Assembly (NCBI RefSeq): GCF_014647135.1
Contig: NZ_BMOP01000010.1
Location: 1 to 64,000, forward strand
Length of the DNA stretch: 64,000 bases
Origin: Shewanella xiamenensis
Lineage (GTDB): Bacteria; Pseudomonadota; Gammaproteobacteria; Enterobacterales; Shewanellaceae
Direction: 5' to 3'
Of this stretch, positions 26,940 to 35,577 are shown one piece after another. The translations under genes were made by a program, and so were the position numbers. Numbering within the stretch: position 1 is the stretch's first letter; every line of letters starts with the position of its first letter. The notes beneath the pieces are model-generated. The model saw nothing but the letters and a program-made list of their open reading frames with translations, was not told where the DNA came from and searched no databases.

Positions 26940-26966
26940 AAAAAACGCACCCTAAGGTGCGTTTTT
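26940..26966. terminator. Terminator of the isocitrate dehydrogenase gene
   Basis: AAAAACGCACC/GGTGCGTTTTT stem; on the minus strand it ends 18 bp after the icd stop. T-runs are present on both sides. Confidence 0.88.
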
Positions 26967-26983
26967 TGTTTCGCGCAAAGCGA

Positions 26984-27994
26984 TTATGACAGGCGGTCAA
27001 GCACCGCTTGAGTGAAGTCAGTCGTACCGTGGGTGCCGCCTAAATCGCGAGTCGTACGGTCGCCTTCTTCAATCACTGCCGATACGGCTTTACGGATCAT
27101 GTCGGCTTTATCAGCCATGCCTAAGTATTCCAGCATTTGGATAGAGGCTAAGATCACAGAGGTTGGGTTAGCGAGGTTTTTACCTGCGATATCTGGCGCG
27201 CTGCCGTGAACCGCTTCGAAAATCGCTGCATCACGGCCAATGTTGGCGCCGGGTGCCATACCTAAACCACCGACTAAACCGGCACACAGATCCGACAGAA
27301 TGTCACCAAACAGGTTGGTGGTCACGATGACGTCGAAGTTTTCTGGGTTCATCACTAGCTTCATGCAAGTCGCATCGACGATCATTTCTTCAGTTTTGAT
27401 GTCTGGGTAGCGTTGGCTTACTTCACGGGCCACTTTCAGGAACAGACCTGAAGTTGACTTCATGATGTTTGCTTTGTGCACGATAGTGACTTTCTTGCGG
27501 TTTTCTTTACGGGCCAGTTCGTAGGCGAAGGTCGCGATTTGCTCAGCGCCTTGGCGAGTGACGATACTGGTCGCTTCTGCGGTGCTGCCGTCTTCAGAAA
27601 CCTTCTGACCGTGGCCTGAGTACATGCCTTCGGTGTTTTCACGCACTGTGATGATATCAATGTTTTCATAACGGGCTTGAGTGCCTTTGAAAGACAACAC
27701 CGGACGCACGTTCGCGTACAGGCCGAATTTCTTACGTAATGTCACGTTGATAGAGGTGAAGCCTTCGCCTACTGGTGTCGTCAGCGGGCCTTTTAGGGTG
27801 ATGCGGTTTTTTTCGATCAGTTCTAAAGTACGCTGCGGAAGTAGTTCGCCTTGCTTCTCGAGAGCGGTTAAGCCTGCATCGGCAAATTCATATTCAAAAT
27901 CACAACCTGCTTTATCAAGAATTTTTAAGGCTGAATCAATAATACTTGGGCCAATTCCATCACCTGGAATTACGGTTATCGTTCTTTTTGACAT
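26984..27994 (-). CDS. NAD-type isocitrate dehydrogenase
   Basis: 336-residue member of the isocitrate/isopropylmalate dehydrogenase family. The substrate motif is VTLRKKFGLYANVRPV, and the metal site is NLFGDILSDL. The cofactor loop GSAPDIAGKN carries Asp where NADP-dependent enzymes have Lys-Tyr, which indicates NAD use. SINVTLRKK in the substrate helix fits isocitrate rather than isopropylmalate. It probably converts isocitrate to 2-oxoglutarate. Length is like eukaryotic IDH3 subunits rather than E. coli Icd (416 aa). A LeuB-type side activity cannot be excluded. Confidence 0.85.
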   Translation of the reverse strand: MSKRTITVIPGDGIGPSIIDSALKILDKAGCDFEYEFADAGLTALEKQGELLPQRTLELIEKNRITLKGPLTTPVGEGFTSINVTLRKKFGLYANVRPVLSFKGTQARYENIDIITVRENTEGMYSGHGQKVSEDGSTAEATSIVTRQGAEQIATFAYELARKENRKKVTIVHKANIMKSTSGLFLKVAREVSQRYPDIKTEEMIVDATCMKLVMNPENFDVIVTTNLFGDILSDLCAGLVGGLGMAPGANIGRDAAIFEAVHGSAPDIAGKNLANPTSVILASIQMLEYLGMADKADMIRKAVSAVIEEGDRTTRDLGGTHGTTDFTQAVLDRLS

Positions 27995-28248
27995 GGAGAA
28001 GTCCTTCCACGGTTCGTCGTTACTGCAATTGTCCGACCCGGGATCAGCCGGGTAACATGACTATGAATTTGGTATTTTTTCTCCCTATTATTTTAACCGT
28101 GTTTGGTCAAACTTCACAGGAATTAGTGAGCAATATCACGATTTTTTATTGGGTAAAACTTGTAAAAATACTGGGTTATAACGATGATGGAGAGCCAATG
28201 GTTAAAAAAGTCTACTTTAGTCTAACAACTACATAAAAGAGGAAGACA

Positions 28249-31065
28249 TTGAAGTTATTACCTATCACATCGCTAGTGCTGTTATCCCTCGGAATATTGC
28301 CGCATGCCCATGCTGAAACTAGCACTAAACCGCTTACCCTGACCGACATTATGCATTTTGAGTCCCTCGAAAAGCCCGTTATCGCTGACAATGGTCAAGT
28401 GCTGGCGGTTGAGGTGGCGCCGGATCGTGGCGATAGCCATGGTTTAATTAAAAATCTGCAATCAGGAAAAGACTTTCAGATTGAAGGCGGCTCAGACCCT
28501 ATCGTGAGTCACACAGGCCGTTATGTAGCGATGGCGGTTAAGCCTAGTTTGCTTAAAGTTGAAACCAGCGATACTAAAGCTAAGAAAAAGCTTAAGGCCG
28601 ATATGGTGTTGCTCGATACCCAAACGGGCACGCAAACCAAATTTGAACGGGTAAAAGAATTTGTCTTTAGTGACGATGGCGCGCATTTAGCCATTTGGTT
28701 TGAAGTCGACGAAGAGGCCAAGAAAGACGCCAAAGAGAAGAGCGAAGGCATCGAAGATAAGCCCAAAGCCGAAAAGGTGAAGATTGATAAGTTCGACCAA
28801 GGCCGTCGTTTTAGCTTAGTGAATCTATCTTCGCCTTCGCAGCGGGTGGATCTGGAGCATGTGACCGCCTATCAGTTTGATAAAGACAGTCGCCGCTTGG
28901 CCGTCACGGTTAATGATATCGAAGCAAAGCAACATCAATTACAACTAATTGATTTGAAAAACTACAAAAAATCAACGGTATTTGAGTCTCAAACCCAACA
29001 AATAGGCGCGCTAGCACTTTCAAAAAATGGTCGCTGGCTGGCCTTTACTCAGGGGGATGCGAGTGAATTACCCTATGGCCGCAGCTATCAGTTAAGCCTA
29101 GTCGATATCGCTTCGGGCAAAATTCGCCCTGTGCCAAACACTAAAGAGTGGACGTTAAATCGTTACGCCAGTTTAAACTTTTCATTAGACAGTGAACGGC
29201 TCTTCTTTGGCCGTGTGCCTGAGGTGAGCCAACAGCTCAGCCTGAAGAAAATCGCCGAAGAAAAAGATCTTTATGATAAAGAGATTGTGACTGGCCAGCG
29301 CGGGCTTAAGGTTTGGCATGGGGAAGATCCGCGGATTAAACCCCATGAAATCAAGCAATATGAAGCAGAGCAAAAGCGTACTTATTTAGCCGTGCTGCAT
29401 TTAGGCTCTAACAATGTGGTGCAGCTTGGCGATAAAACGGTGCCAGATGTGGCCCTGTCACAGCATAAGCGTTTTATGCTGGCAAGTTCTGACTTACCCT
29501 ATCGCAAGATGATCACTTGGGCAGGGTTCTATCAAGATTATTACTTGGTGGATATCAACACGGGTCGCAAGTTGCCGCTGTTAACCCAACAATCCAGTGA
29601 TGCTGAGCCAAGCTTATCGGGCGACGGTAAATATGTGGCCTATTATCAGCAAGGTCATGTGTATTTATACGATATTGCCGAAGGTCGCCGCACTAATCTG
29701 ACCCAGTCTTTAAAGGTGAGTTTTGCCGATGAAGATCATGATTCTCCCTCCAATGCGCCGGGTTATGGTTTTGGCCCTTGGCTTAAGGACGATGCCGGCT
29801 TCCTCGTCTACGATAAATTCGATGTGTGGCAGTTTAATACCGCATCGAAAACGGGCTTTGCCTTAACAGCAGGGCAGGGACGCGCTCAAAAAATTCAATA
29901 TCGTGTTGAAGGTTTAGTCGATAATCCCGATGAGCCAACGACGCTTGCCTATAACGCTACTGTGCTGCTGCATGGTTACAGCGACAAGACTAAGGCCGAT
30001 GGTTTTTATCAAGCGACCCTTGGCGAAGCGGGCGTTAAGACCCTGATGGAAGGCGAGTATAAATTAACTGTGCTTGGGCGCAGTAAAGATGCCGATACCT
30101 TGGTGTTTTCTAAGGAGCGATTTGATCTCTTCCCCGATTTATACACTGCAAGCTATCAAGCACCACAACAAGCAGTGAAGCAAACCGATTTTGATAAGCA
30201 GCGCCAAGCTTTTAATTGGAGCCAAGCTGAATTAGTGCATTGGATCAATGGTGATGGTAAACCCCTCGATGGTGTGTTGATAAAACCGACCAACTATCAA
30301 GCGGGCGAGCGTTATCCTGTGCTGGTGTACTACTATGAATTGATGACCGACAGACTGCATGCCTTTCCGCAAATGAAGGTTAACCACAGACCCAACTTTG
30401 CTTGGTATGTGAATAATGGTTACGCGGTATTCTTGCCGGATATTCGTTTCGATATCGGTTATCCCGGTGCCAGCTCAGTACAAACATTGACCTCGGGTGT
30501 GCAAAAGCTTATCGATATGGGCGTTGCCGATGCTAACGCCATTGGTTTACAAGGGCATTCTTGGAGTGGTTATCAAACGGCGTTTGCCATCACCCAAACT
30601 AAGATGTTTAAAGCCGCGGTGGCGGGGGCGCCAGTGGCCAACATGACCAGCGCCTACAGCGGTATTCGCCATGGCACCGGCATTGCACGCCAATTCCAAT
30701 ACGAAACAGGCCAAAGCCGCATAGGTGCAAGTTTATTTGCAGCGCCACAAAAATACATTGAGAACTCGCCCGTGTTTTATGCCGATCGCATTCAAACGCC
30801 GTTGATGATCATGTTTGGCGATAAAGACGATGCGGTGCCCTGGGAGCAAGGTGTTGAAATGTACTTGGCCATGCGCCGTGCGGGTAAAGATGTGGTGTTT
30901 TTACAATACGAAGATGAGCCACATCATCTGAAGAAATACCCTAATAAACTCGATTACAGCATTCGGATGATGGAATACTTCGACCATTACCTAAAAGGTA
31001 AACCCGCACCAGCTTGGTTAAGCCAAGGCGAAGCCTATGTCGAATATAAAGCCGATGATGAGTAA
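28249..31065 (+). CDS. Exported S9-family (prolyl oligopeptidase-type) peptidase
   Basis: 938-residue periplasmic serine peptidase. Residues 1-22 (MKLLPITSLVLLSLGILPHAHA) are a signal peptide; a long WD/beta-propeller-like region follows (about 30-640), then an alpha/beta hydrolase domain with nucleophile motif GHSWSG near residue 770, aspartate in FGDKDDAVPW near 860 and histidine in EDEPHHLKK near 890. The start codon is TTG at 28249, with AAGAGGAAG right before it; there is no better start. It is close to acylaminoacyl/dipeptidyl-peptidase members of S9. The substrate is unknown; it stands as a single gene with its own terminator. Confidence 0.9.
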   Translation: MKLLPITSLVLLSLGILPHAHAETSTKPLTLTDIMHFESLEKPVIADNGQVLAVEVAPDRGDSHGLIKNLQSGKDFQIEGGSDPIVSHTGRYVAMAVKPSLLKVETSDTKAKKKLKADMVLLDTQTGTQTKFERVKEFVFSDDGAHLAIWFEVDEEAKKDAKEKSEGIEDKPKAEKVKIDKFDQGRRFSLVNLSSPSQRVDLEHVTAYQFDKDSRRLAVTVNDIEAKQHQLQLIDLKNYKKSTVFESQTQQIGALALSKNGRWLAFTQGDASELPYGRSYQLSLVDIASGKIRPVPNTKEWTLNRYASLNFSLDSERLFFGRVPEVSQQLSLKKIAEEKDLYDKEIVTGQRGLKVWHGEDPRIKPHEIKQYEAEQKRTYLAVLHLGSNNVVQLGDKTVPDVALSQHKRFMLASSDLPYRKMITWAGFYQDYYLVDINTGRKLPLLTQQSSDAEPSLSGDGKYVAYYQQGHVYLYDIAEGRRTNLTQSLKVSFADEDHDSPSNAPGYGFGPWLKDDAGFLVYDKFDVWQFNTASKTGFALTAGQGRAQKIQYRVEGLVDNPDEPTTLAYNATVLLHGYSDKTKADGFYQATLGEAGVKTLMEGEYKLTVLGRSKDADTLVFSKERFDLFPDLYTASYQAPQQAVKQTDFDKQRQAFNWSQAELVHWINGDGKPLDGVLIKPTNYQAGERYPVLVYYYELMTDRLHAFPQMKVNHRPNFAWYVNNGYAVFLPDIRFDIGYPGASSVQTLTSGVQKLIDMGVADANAIGLQGHSWSGYQTAFAITQTKMFKAAVAGAPVANMTSAYSGIRHGTGIARQFQYETGQSRIGASLFAAPQKYIENSPVFYADRIQTPLMIMFGDKDDAVPWEQGVEMYLAMRRAGKDVVFLQYEDEPHHLKKYPNKLDYSIRMMEYFDHYLKGKPAPAWLSQGEAYVEYKADDE

Positions 31066-31092
31066 TCTTCTGTTTTAGGTTTATCTATAAGC

Positions 31093-31119
31093 AAACGCCA
31101 CCATAAGGTGGCGTTTTTT
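31093..31119 (+). terminator. Terminator of the S9 peptidase gene
   Basis: AAACGCCACC/GGTGGCGTTT stem with a T-run, 27 bp after the stop. Confidence 0.9.
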
Positions 31120-31521
31120 ATGCTGCAAAGGAAGTTAGAGTTAATTAATATCATCTAATTAAAGTTGCGATTCATAAGCTTTGGGACAAAAGCTTGCTAG
31201 ATTATTCCCCCTTCTTAGCCTGATTTGGATTAGCTCTTCTAATAGCAATGCTTCGTTTGGCAACAAACCAACCAACACTCAATATCTCCAGTCTAAATAC
31301 GGATAACAGGGGCATGGTAGGGATTTTAGCGGCTCGCGTGAATCAGTCTGGTGTAGAGTGATTCATGAGCTCACTTTGGGATATAAATGAGTTATCTCAA
31401 TAACTCTAACTCGTTAAATTCGGATTAAAATATCTATGGATTTATCTTTTGCAAAATAGTAAGAGCCGCAACGAGGCCAAGTGAGCTATAGCAGACGGTT
31501 GGGCAACTTATATTAGATGCA
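31120..31521. other. Gene-free stretch with repeat fragments
   Basis: No gene seen. A piece at 31178-31202 (AAGCTTTGGGACAAAAGCTT…) resembles the start of the tandem repeat at 32335. A 33-bp unit at 31338-31370 has an inverted relative at 32195-32227. Confidence 0.5.
31338..31370 (+). repeat. Left 33-bp imperfect inverted repeat
   Basis: It starts GTGAATCAG and ends TTCATGAGC. The reverse complement of 32195-32227 matches it at 26 of 33 positions, including both nine-base ends. The two units enclose the RraB-like gene. Confidence 0.55.
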
Positions 31522-31953
31522 CTATTGCTTCATAGGTCCAACATCCATTCCATCGTAGCTATCCAAAGCATACTTATTTGCAAAGATGTATAGTTCATCG
31601 TTTCTTTTATCTAGTGTCTTAGGTGAATGAATTTCAACCTTTTCTACATGTAACCAATAGATATCTGGCTCATTAGGATCATCTTTATCAGACAAGTATA
31701 TATCTACGTATTTATATCCTTGTTTTATTAATTCTTCGGCTGCTTGCTCTAATTTCTGTGGCTCGTGATGTGTAAAGAAATACCCCCAGAGCATGGGGCC
31801 AGATATATTCCATGATGTTTCATTTTTTATGTTCTGGAACATTTCGTTTAAGGAATCAAGTGTTATTTTTTTCCCAGGGATATCTCTCATATCTGCCCCA
31901 TATGCATATGAATTGGCAATTATCAAACCTAGTAGGAATGTTCTAATATTCAT
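31522..31953 (-). CDS. Exported RraB-like protein (143 aa)
   Basis: N-terminus MNIRTFLLGLIIANSYAYGA is a signal peptide. The mature part contains the pattern of the RraB domain: LEQAAEELIKQGYKYVDIYL, then WLHVEKVEIHSPKTLDKRNDELYIFANKYALDSYDGMDVGP, which parallels the E. coli RraB segments ending in AEKF…YDGWG. Cytosolic RraB inhibits RNase E; a secreted copy cannot do that, so the function here must differ and is unknown. The ATG follows AGAAG. The gene is AT-rich, lies in a gene-poor patch and is flanked by inverted repeats, so it may be acquired. Domain assignment is from motif memory only. Confidence 0.65.
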   Translation of the reverse strand: MNIRTFLLGLIIANSYAYGADMRDIPGKKITLDSLNEMFQNIKNETSWNISGPMLWGYFFTHHEPQKLEQAAEELIKQGYKYVDIYLSDKDDPNEPDIYWLHVEKVEIHSPKTLDKRNDELYIFANKYALDSYDGMDVGPMKQ

Positions 31954-32194
31954 TTTTCTTCTAACATTTTATCTGTGCGCATGCGCGATAATGGTTAACG
32001 TTGTTGGACCAACACAGTTAACTATCTGTATTGTAATGAACTTATCAGCTTCCGATTAAATATACCATCTGGGAAAACGCGAATGCACGTTTTCAAAACC
32101 AATTAACTAATCCATGTCTCTAGTAATTATTTGATTTTAAATATTATTTTTCAATAAGACAAGCTAATGGGCGAAGGCGCGTAATGGGGGGGAT

Positions 32195-32227
32195 GCTCAT
32201 GAACCAGACTAGGCAAGTCTGATTCAC
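32195..32227 (-). repeat. Right 33-bp imperfect inverted repeat
   Basis: Inverted relative of 31338-31370, beginning GCTCATGAA and ending CTGATTCAC. The pair encloses about 820 bp including the RraB-like gene. Confidence 0.55.
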
Positions 32228-32334
32228 TGTAACGATTTTTAAAATCTCTCATGGGCAGGTCATACTTTTTGGTATTCATTACTTTATGTATCTCAAACTA
32301 TCAGACTAAGCAAGAGCTAGCCTTCTAGCCGTAG

Positions 32335-32712
32335 CAAGCTTTGGGGCAATAGCTTTTTAGCTAAACGAGCAGCGAGAGGGTTGGTTAAGATTGGCATTGT
32401 TGCACCAGTGACCTTCTAAAACATGGATGTTTTAGTAGAGCCCTCAGGGATGAGTTTATGGCGTGTCACAGGGGAAACAATGACAATTCACTCAGTACAC
32501 CTAATGATCAAGCTATCTTGCTTTAGGGCAATTGCTTTTTAGCTGAACGACCGCTAGAGGGATAGTTAGGATTGGCATTGTTGTACCTGTGACCTTTTAA
32601 AACATCTAGGTTTTAGTCGAGCCTCAGGGACGATTTTTATTAACTTAAAGGGTGGCGTGTCACAGGGGAAAATGACAATTCATCCTGCACACCTGACAAT
32701 AAAGTTATCTCG
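32335..32712. repeat. Two diverged tandem units of about 185 bp
   Basis: Unit 1 is about 32335-32516 and unit 2 about 32517-32712. Shared blocks in order: GGGCAAT-GCTTTTTAGCT, ATTGGCATTGTTG, GTGACCTT-TAAAACAT, AGCC-TCAGGGA, GGCGTGTCACAGGGGAAA, TGACAATTCA. Each unit has an inner hairpin (TAAAACAT/ATGTTTTA in unit 1) and outer arms GTGAC/GTCAC (CCTGTGAC/GTCACAGG perfect in unit 2). No open frame runs through, so a structured transcript or a repeat element is more likely than a gene. Confidence 0.75.
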
Positions 32713-32829
32713 CTTCCAAGCAGTTCTGGAACATAAATGGCAATGTATTGATTTACACTGCCATTTTGGGGGATAGCTTAATAAGCTTTGGATATTTAGC
32801 TTAGGGATGATGGTGATATCAGAGCAAAA

Positions 32830-33258
32830 TCAATTTTTGCTTGAGCTTTCGACCTCTTTGGCGGTGCGGCTAACAATATCTGTGCCGGCTTCGAGATACT
32901 GTTTATAGGTATCATCGCCCCAGGCCACGAGTTTATTATCTTTAAAAATCAGCGGGGTGCATTCTTCTTTGCTGGTCACGCCATCGGATTTTTCATGGTG
33001 AGTACGATAAAAGAGCACTTGTAGCTGGCTATCCTTAAGGGATTTTGCCTCTGTAAAATCGGCCTTACCAAATAGGGTTTTGACGGCGGAAATATCTTGC
33101 CCGAGTGTTAAATCGTTTAATTTCTGGCTGTTATAGACTTGCCTATCTTCCCAATCCATTTCATCTGGAGTGGGCTCATATACGAGCACCACTACGGCGA
33201 CGAAGGCGACATAGGCGGCAAATATGCTACCAATAATAACCGAGGTTTTTGATTTCAT
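32830..33258 (-). CDS. DUF3192 protein
   Basis: 142 residues. An N-terminal membrane anchor or signal (KTSVIIGSIFAAYVAFVAVVVLVY, about 4-27) is followed by a BamE-like small domain with the pattern LNDLTLGQDISAVKTLFGKADFTEA, which is diagnostic of DUF3192 in Shewanella and relatives. It probably sits in the periplasm. Function is unknown. Start supported by AAAGGAA. Confidence 0.8.
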   Translation of the reverse strand: MKSKTSVIIGSIFAAYVAFVAVVVLVYEPTPDEMDWEDRQVYNSQKLNDLTLGQDISAVKTLFGKADFTEAKSLKDSQLQVLFYRTHHEKSDGVTSKEECTPLIFKDNKLVAWGDDTYKQYLEAGTDIVSRTAKEVESSSKN

Positions 33259-33368
33259 TGAATCTAATTCCTTTGCATATCCAATGTGTTATTTGGCAAA
33301 TGAATAAAATACGCCTTTGATGACCTGAGGTAAACGGCTTTATTGCAACTTAGTGTTAACAAGAGGCG

Positions 33369-34151
33369 CTAGTCGACGGGTGGCGTATGAATAGGGCTAT
33401 TGACCCGAAAATCTTTTAAGTTGATGTTTAAGGGTAAATCGGTTTGTAGTTGGGCTAACTTATAACTGAGGCGTGCAATATCTCGGCCTTCTGCTAACTT
33501 TTTCGCTTGTTTGGCGCCGAGATTGGACAACGAGGAAAACAGTGTCGCTAAGGTTCTAAAGGTTCGGAGTAACTCGGCGGCCGATTTAGGGCCAATACCT
33601 GCGATACCGGGGATTTTATTGCCGCTATCACCCGCAAGAGCCATTAAATCGAGAAATTGGCTGCGATCGACTCCCAGTTTTTGTTCAAGCTCAGCGATGT
33701 TGAGATATTGCTGATTAAAGTGATCCCACTGGCTGATCCGCGGATGATTGAGTTGGCTAAAACCTTTATCCGTCGACACAATAATGGCTTCACCTTGGGC
33801 TTTGGCGGTTTTCATTGCAAGGGTGGCGATAACATCATCGGCCTCAGCAGCGGCATAAATTGATTGGATTTGTAAACTGTTAAGGTGTTCTTGCAATGCC
33901 GTTAAGCCCGCCGCCAGTGGCTCAGGCATAGGTTTACGGCCCTTTTTATAATCAGGGTAGAGCTGTTTACGCCAAGAGATCTCATCCCCATCCCAGACGA
34001 TAGCGACATGGGTTGGGTGGTGAATGCGCAGCAGTTTAGTGCAGGCGACACTCACACGCTCCGTTAAACTGTCCATATCGTTCTCATCTGGGATCGCCGC
34101 ATAAATCCGGCGGACTAAGTTGAGACCATCGATAATTAAAAACTTATTCAT
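33369..34151 (-). CDS. xni: Flap endonuclease Xni
   Basis: 260-residue homologue of the 5'-nuclease domain of DNA polymerase I, also called ExoIX or YgdG. N-terminal MNKFLIIDGLNLVRRIYAA carries the first metal aspartate; AAEADDVIATLA and DLMALAGDSGNKIPGIAGIGPKSA follow, the latter being the helix-hairpin-helix DNA-binding part. It lies 14 bp behind ppnN and is probably cotranscribed. Confidence 0.93.
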   Translation of the reverse strand: MNKFLIIDGLNLVRRIYAAIPDENDMDSLTERVSVACTKLLRIHHPTHVAIVWDGDEISWRKQLYPDYKKGRKPMPEPLAAGLTALQEHLNSLQIQSIYAAAEADDVIATLAMKTAKAQGEAIIVSTDKGFSQLNHPRISQWDHFNQQYLNIAELEQKLGVDRSQFLDLMALAGDSGNKIPGIAGIGPKSAAELLRTFRTLATLFSSLSNLGAKQAKKLAEGRDIARLSYKLAQLQTDLPLNINLKDFRVNSPIHTPPVD

Positions 34152-34165
34152 TGGCGGTTTTTGTT

Positions 34166-35521
34166 TTACTTCACGATTTGATAGCAGGGAACATAAGCGC
34201 TTCCCGGCAGTTTCATCCTATGCTGGGTGACAAAGGCCCCCAGCAAATTATCCATCAACTCCATTAAATGCGGATCCCCTTTAATGTGGAAGGGACCTAA
34301 TTGCTCAATTTGTTTGATGGTGTCGGATTTTACATTACCCGCTACGATACCCGAAAAGGCTTTGCGCAGGTTGGCTGCAAGCTCCGCTTTGTTGGTTTGA
34401 AAATGTAAATTTAAGTTTGCCATTACCTCATGGGTCGGTGTGAAGGGCAGTTGAAATTCTGGCTCAATTTTTAGCCCCCATTGATATTGGTAAGCATCTC
34501 CTGTGGCACGGCGATGGTTTTTCACTTGCTCCATGCCTTGCTTCATTACCCGAGCGACTTCGGCAGGATTATCGATAATGATTTGGTATTTTTGTTGTGC
34601 TTCAGGCCCTAAGGTAGCAGCAATAAACTCATCAATTTTAATAAAATAATCTGCGCTTTCGCTGGGGCCAGTTAATACCAGTGGGAAGGGCGTTTGTTGG
34701 TTTTCTTTATTGAGCAAAATCCCCAGTATATACAGCAGTTCTTCGGCTGTACCCGCACCGCCGGGGAAGATAATAATGCCGTGACCTAAGCGTACAAACG
34801 CTTCTAGGCGTTTTTCGATATCGGGCAAGATCACCAGCTCGTTAACGATTTGGTTAGGCGGCTCGGCGGCGATAATACTTGGCTCAGTGAGACCAATATA
34901 ACGAGCATTTTTAATCCGTTGTTTAGAGTGACCAATCGCTGCGCCCTTCATCGGGCCTTCCATTGCGCCAGGGCCGCAACCAGTGCAAATATCTAATTCC
35001 CTTAGGCCGAGTTGATAACCGACTTCACGGGTATATTGGTATTCGATGGCATTAATGCTGTGTCCGCCCCAGCAGACCACTACATTAGGATCCTTCATGG
35101 GCGCAATGGCGCGGGCATTACGCAAAATATCAAACACGACGTTAGTAATGTGGCTAGCATTTGTTAAATTGATATGTTTTAGGGTGTCGTATTTGTCGCT
35201 GATGTAGAGAATATCTCTGAGCACCGAAAATAAATGCTCTTGGATCCCAGTGATAATTTGGCCATCAACAAAGGCTTGTTCCGGTGGATTGATAAGCTCG
35301 AGCTTAACCCCGCGTTCACGTTGCAGTACATTGATGTCGAAGTCGTGATATTGCTCGAATAGTGCTTTAGAATTGTCGGTCTTTAAACCCGCGGCGAGTA
35401 CCGCGAGTGAGCAGTTACGATACAGTTGATATAGGGCGCTTTTGGCGCTTTTTTTGAGGCGATCAACTTCAAGTTGTGAAAGCTGATCCATGCTGCCCTT
35501 AGGGCTGACTTTTACTATCAT
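34166..35521 (-). CDS. ppnN: Nucleotide 5'-monophosphate nucleosidase PpnN (YgdH)
   Basis: 451-residue LOG-family enzyme that splits purine and pyrimidine nucleoside monophosphates to base and ribose-5-phosphate; in E. coli it binds (p)ppGpp. The catalytic region shows the LOG motif [18 protein letters not shown], and [12 protein letters not shown] precedes it. The N-terminal domain [33 protein letters not shown] matches YgdH closely. It precedes xni in one unit. Confidence 0.93.
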   Translation of the reverse strand: MIVKVSPKGSMDQLSQLEVDRLKKSAKSALYQLYRNCSLAVLAAGLKTDNSKALFEQYHDFDINVLQRERGVKLELINPPEQAFVDGQIITGIQEHLFSVLRDILYISDKYDTLKHINLTNASHITNVVFDILRNARAIAPMKDPNVVVCWGGHSINAIEYQYTREVGYQLGLRELDICTGCGPGAMEGPMKGAAIGHSKQRIKNARYIGLTEPSIIAAEPPNQIVNELVILPDIEKRLEAFVRLGHGIIIFPGGAGTAEELLYILGILLNKENQQTPFPLVLTGPSESADYFIKIDEFIAATLGPEAQQKYQIIIDNPAEVARVMKQGMEQVKNHRRATGDAYQYQWGLKIEPEFQLPFTPTHEVMANLNLHFQTNKAELAANLRKAFSGIVAGNVKSDTIKQIEQLGPFHIKGDPHLMELMDNLLGAFVTQHRMKLPGSAYVPCYQIVK

Positions 35522-35577
35522 TTATCACTCCTTCGTATCGACAGGAGTGATAAGAAGCGACGTATAGTCTGACTTAG

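Larger units (their letters stand above)
31954..32829. other. Gene-free stretch rich in repeats
   Basis: 876 bp without a credible gene. It holds the right 33-bp inverted repeat and a pair of diverged tandem units (32335-32712). The remainder is AT-rich and unassigned. Confidence 0.6.

Noticed and set aside
27946..28236. 96-codon plus-strand frame between icd and the S9 peptidase gene
   Set aside because: It begins inside icd on the opposite strand, has no ribosome binding site and lies in the promoter region of both genes.
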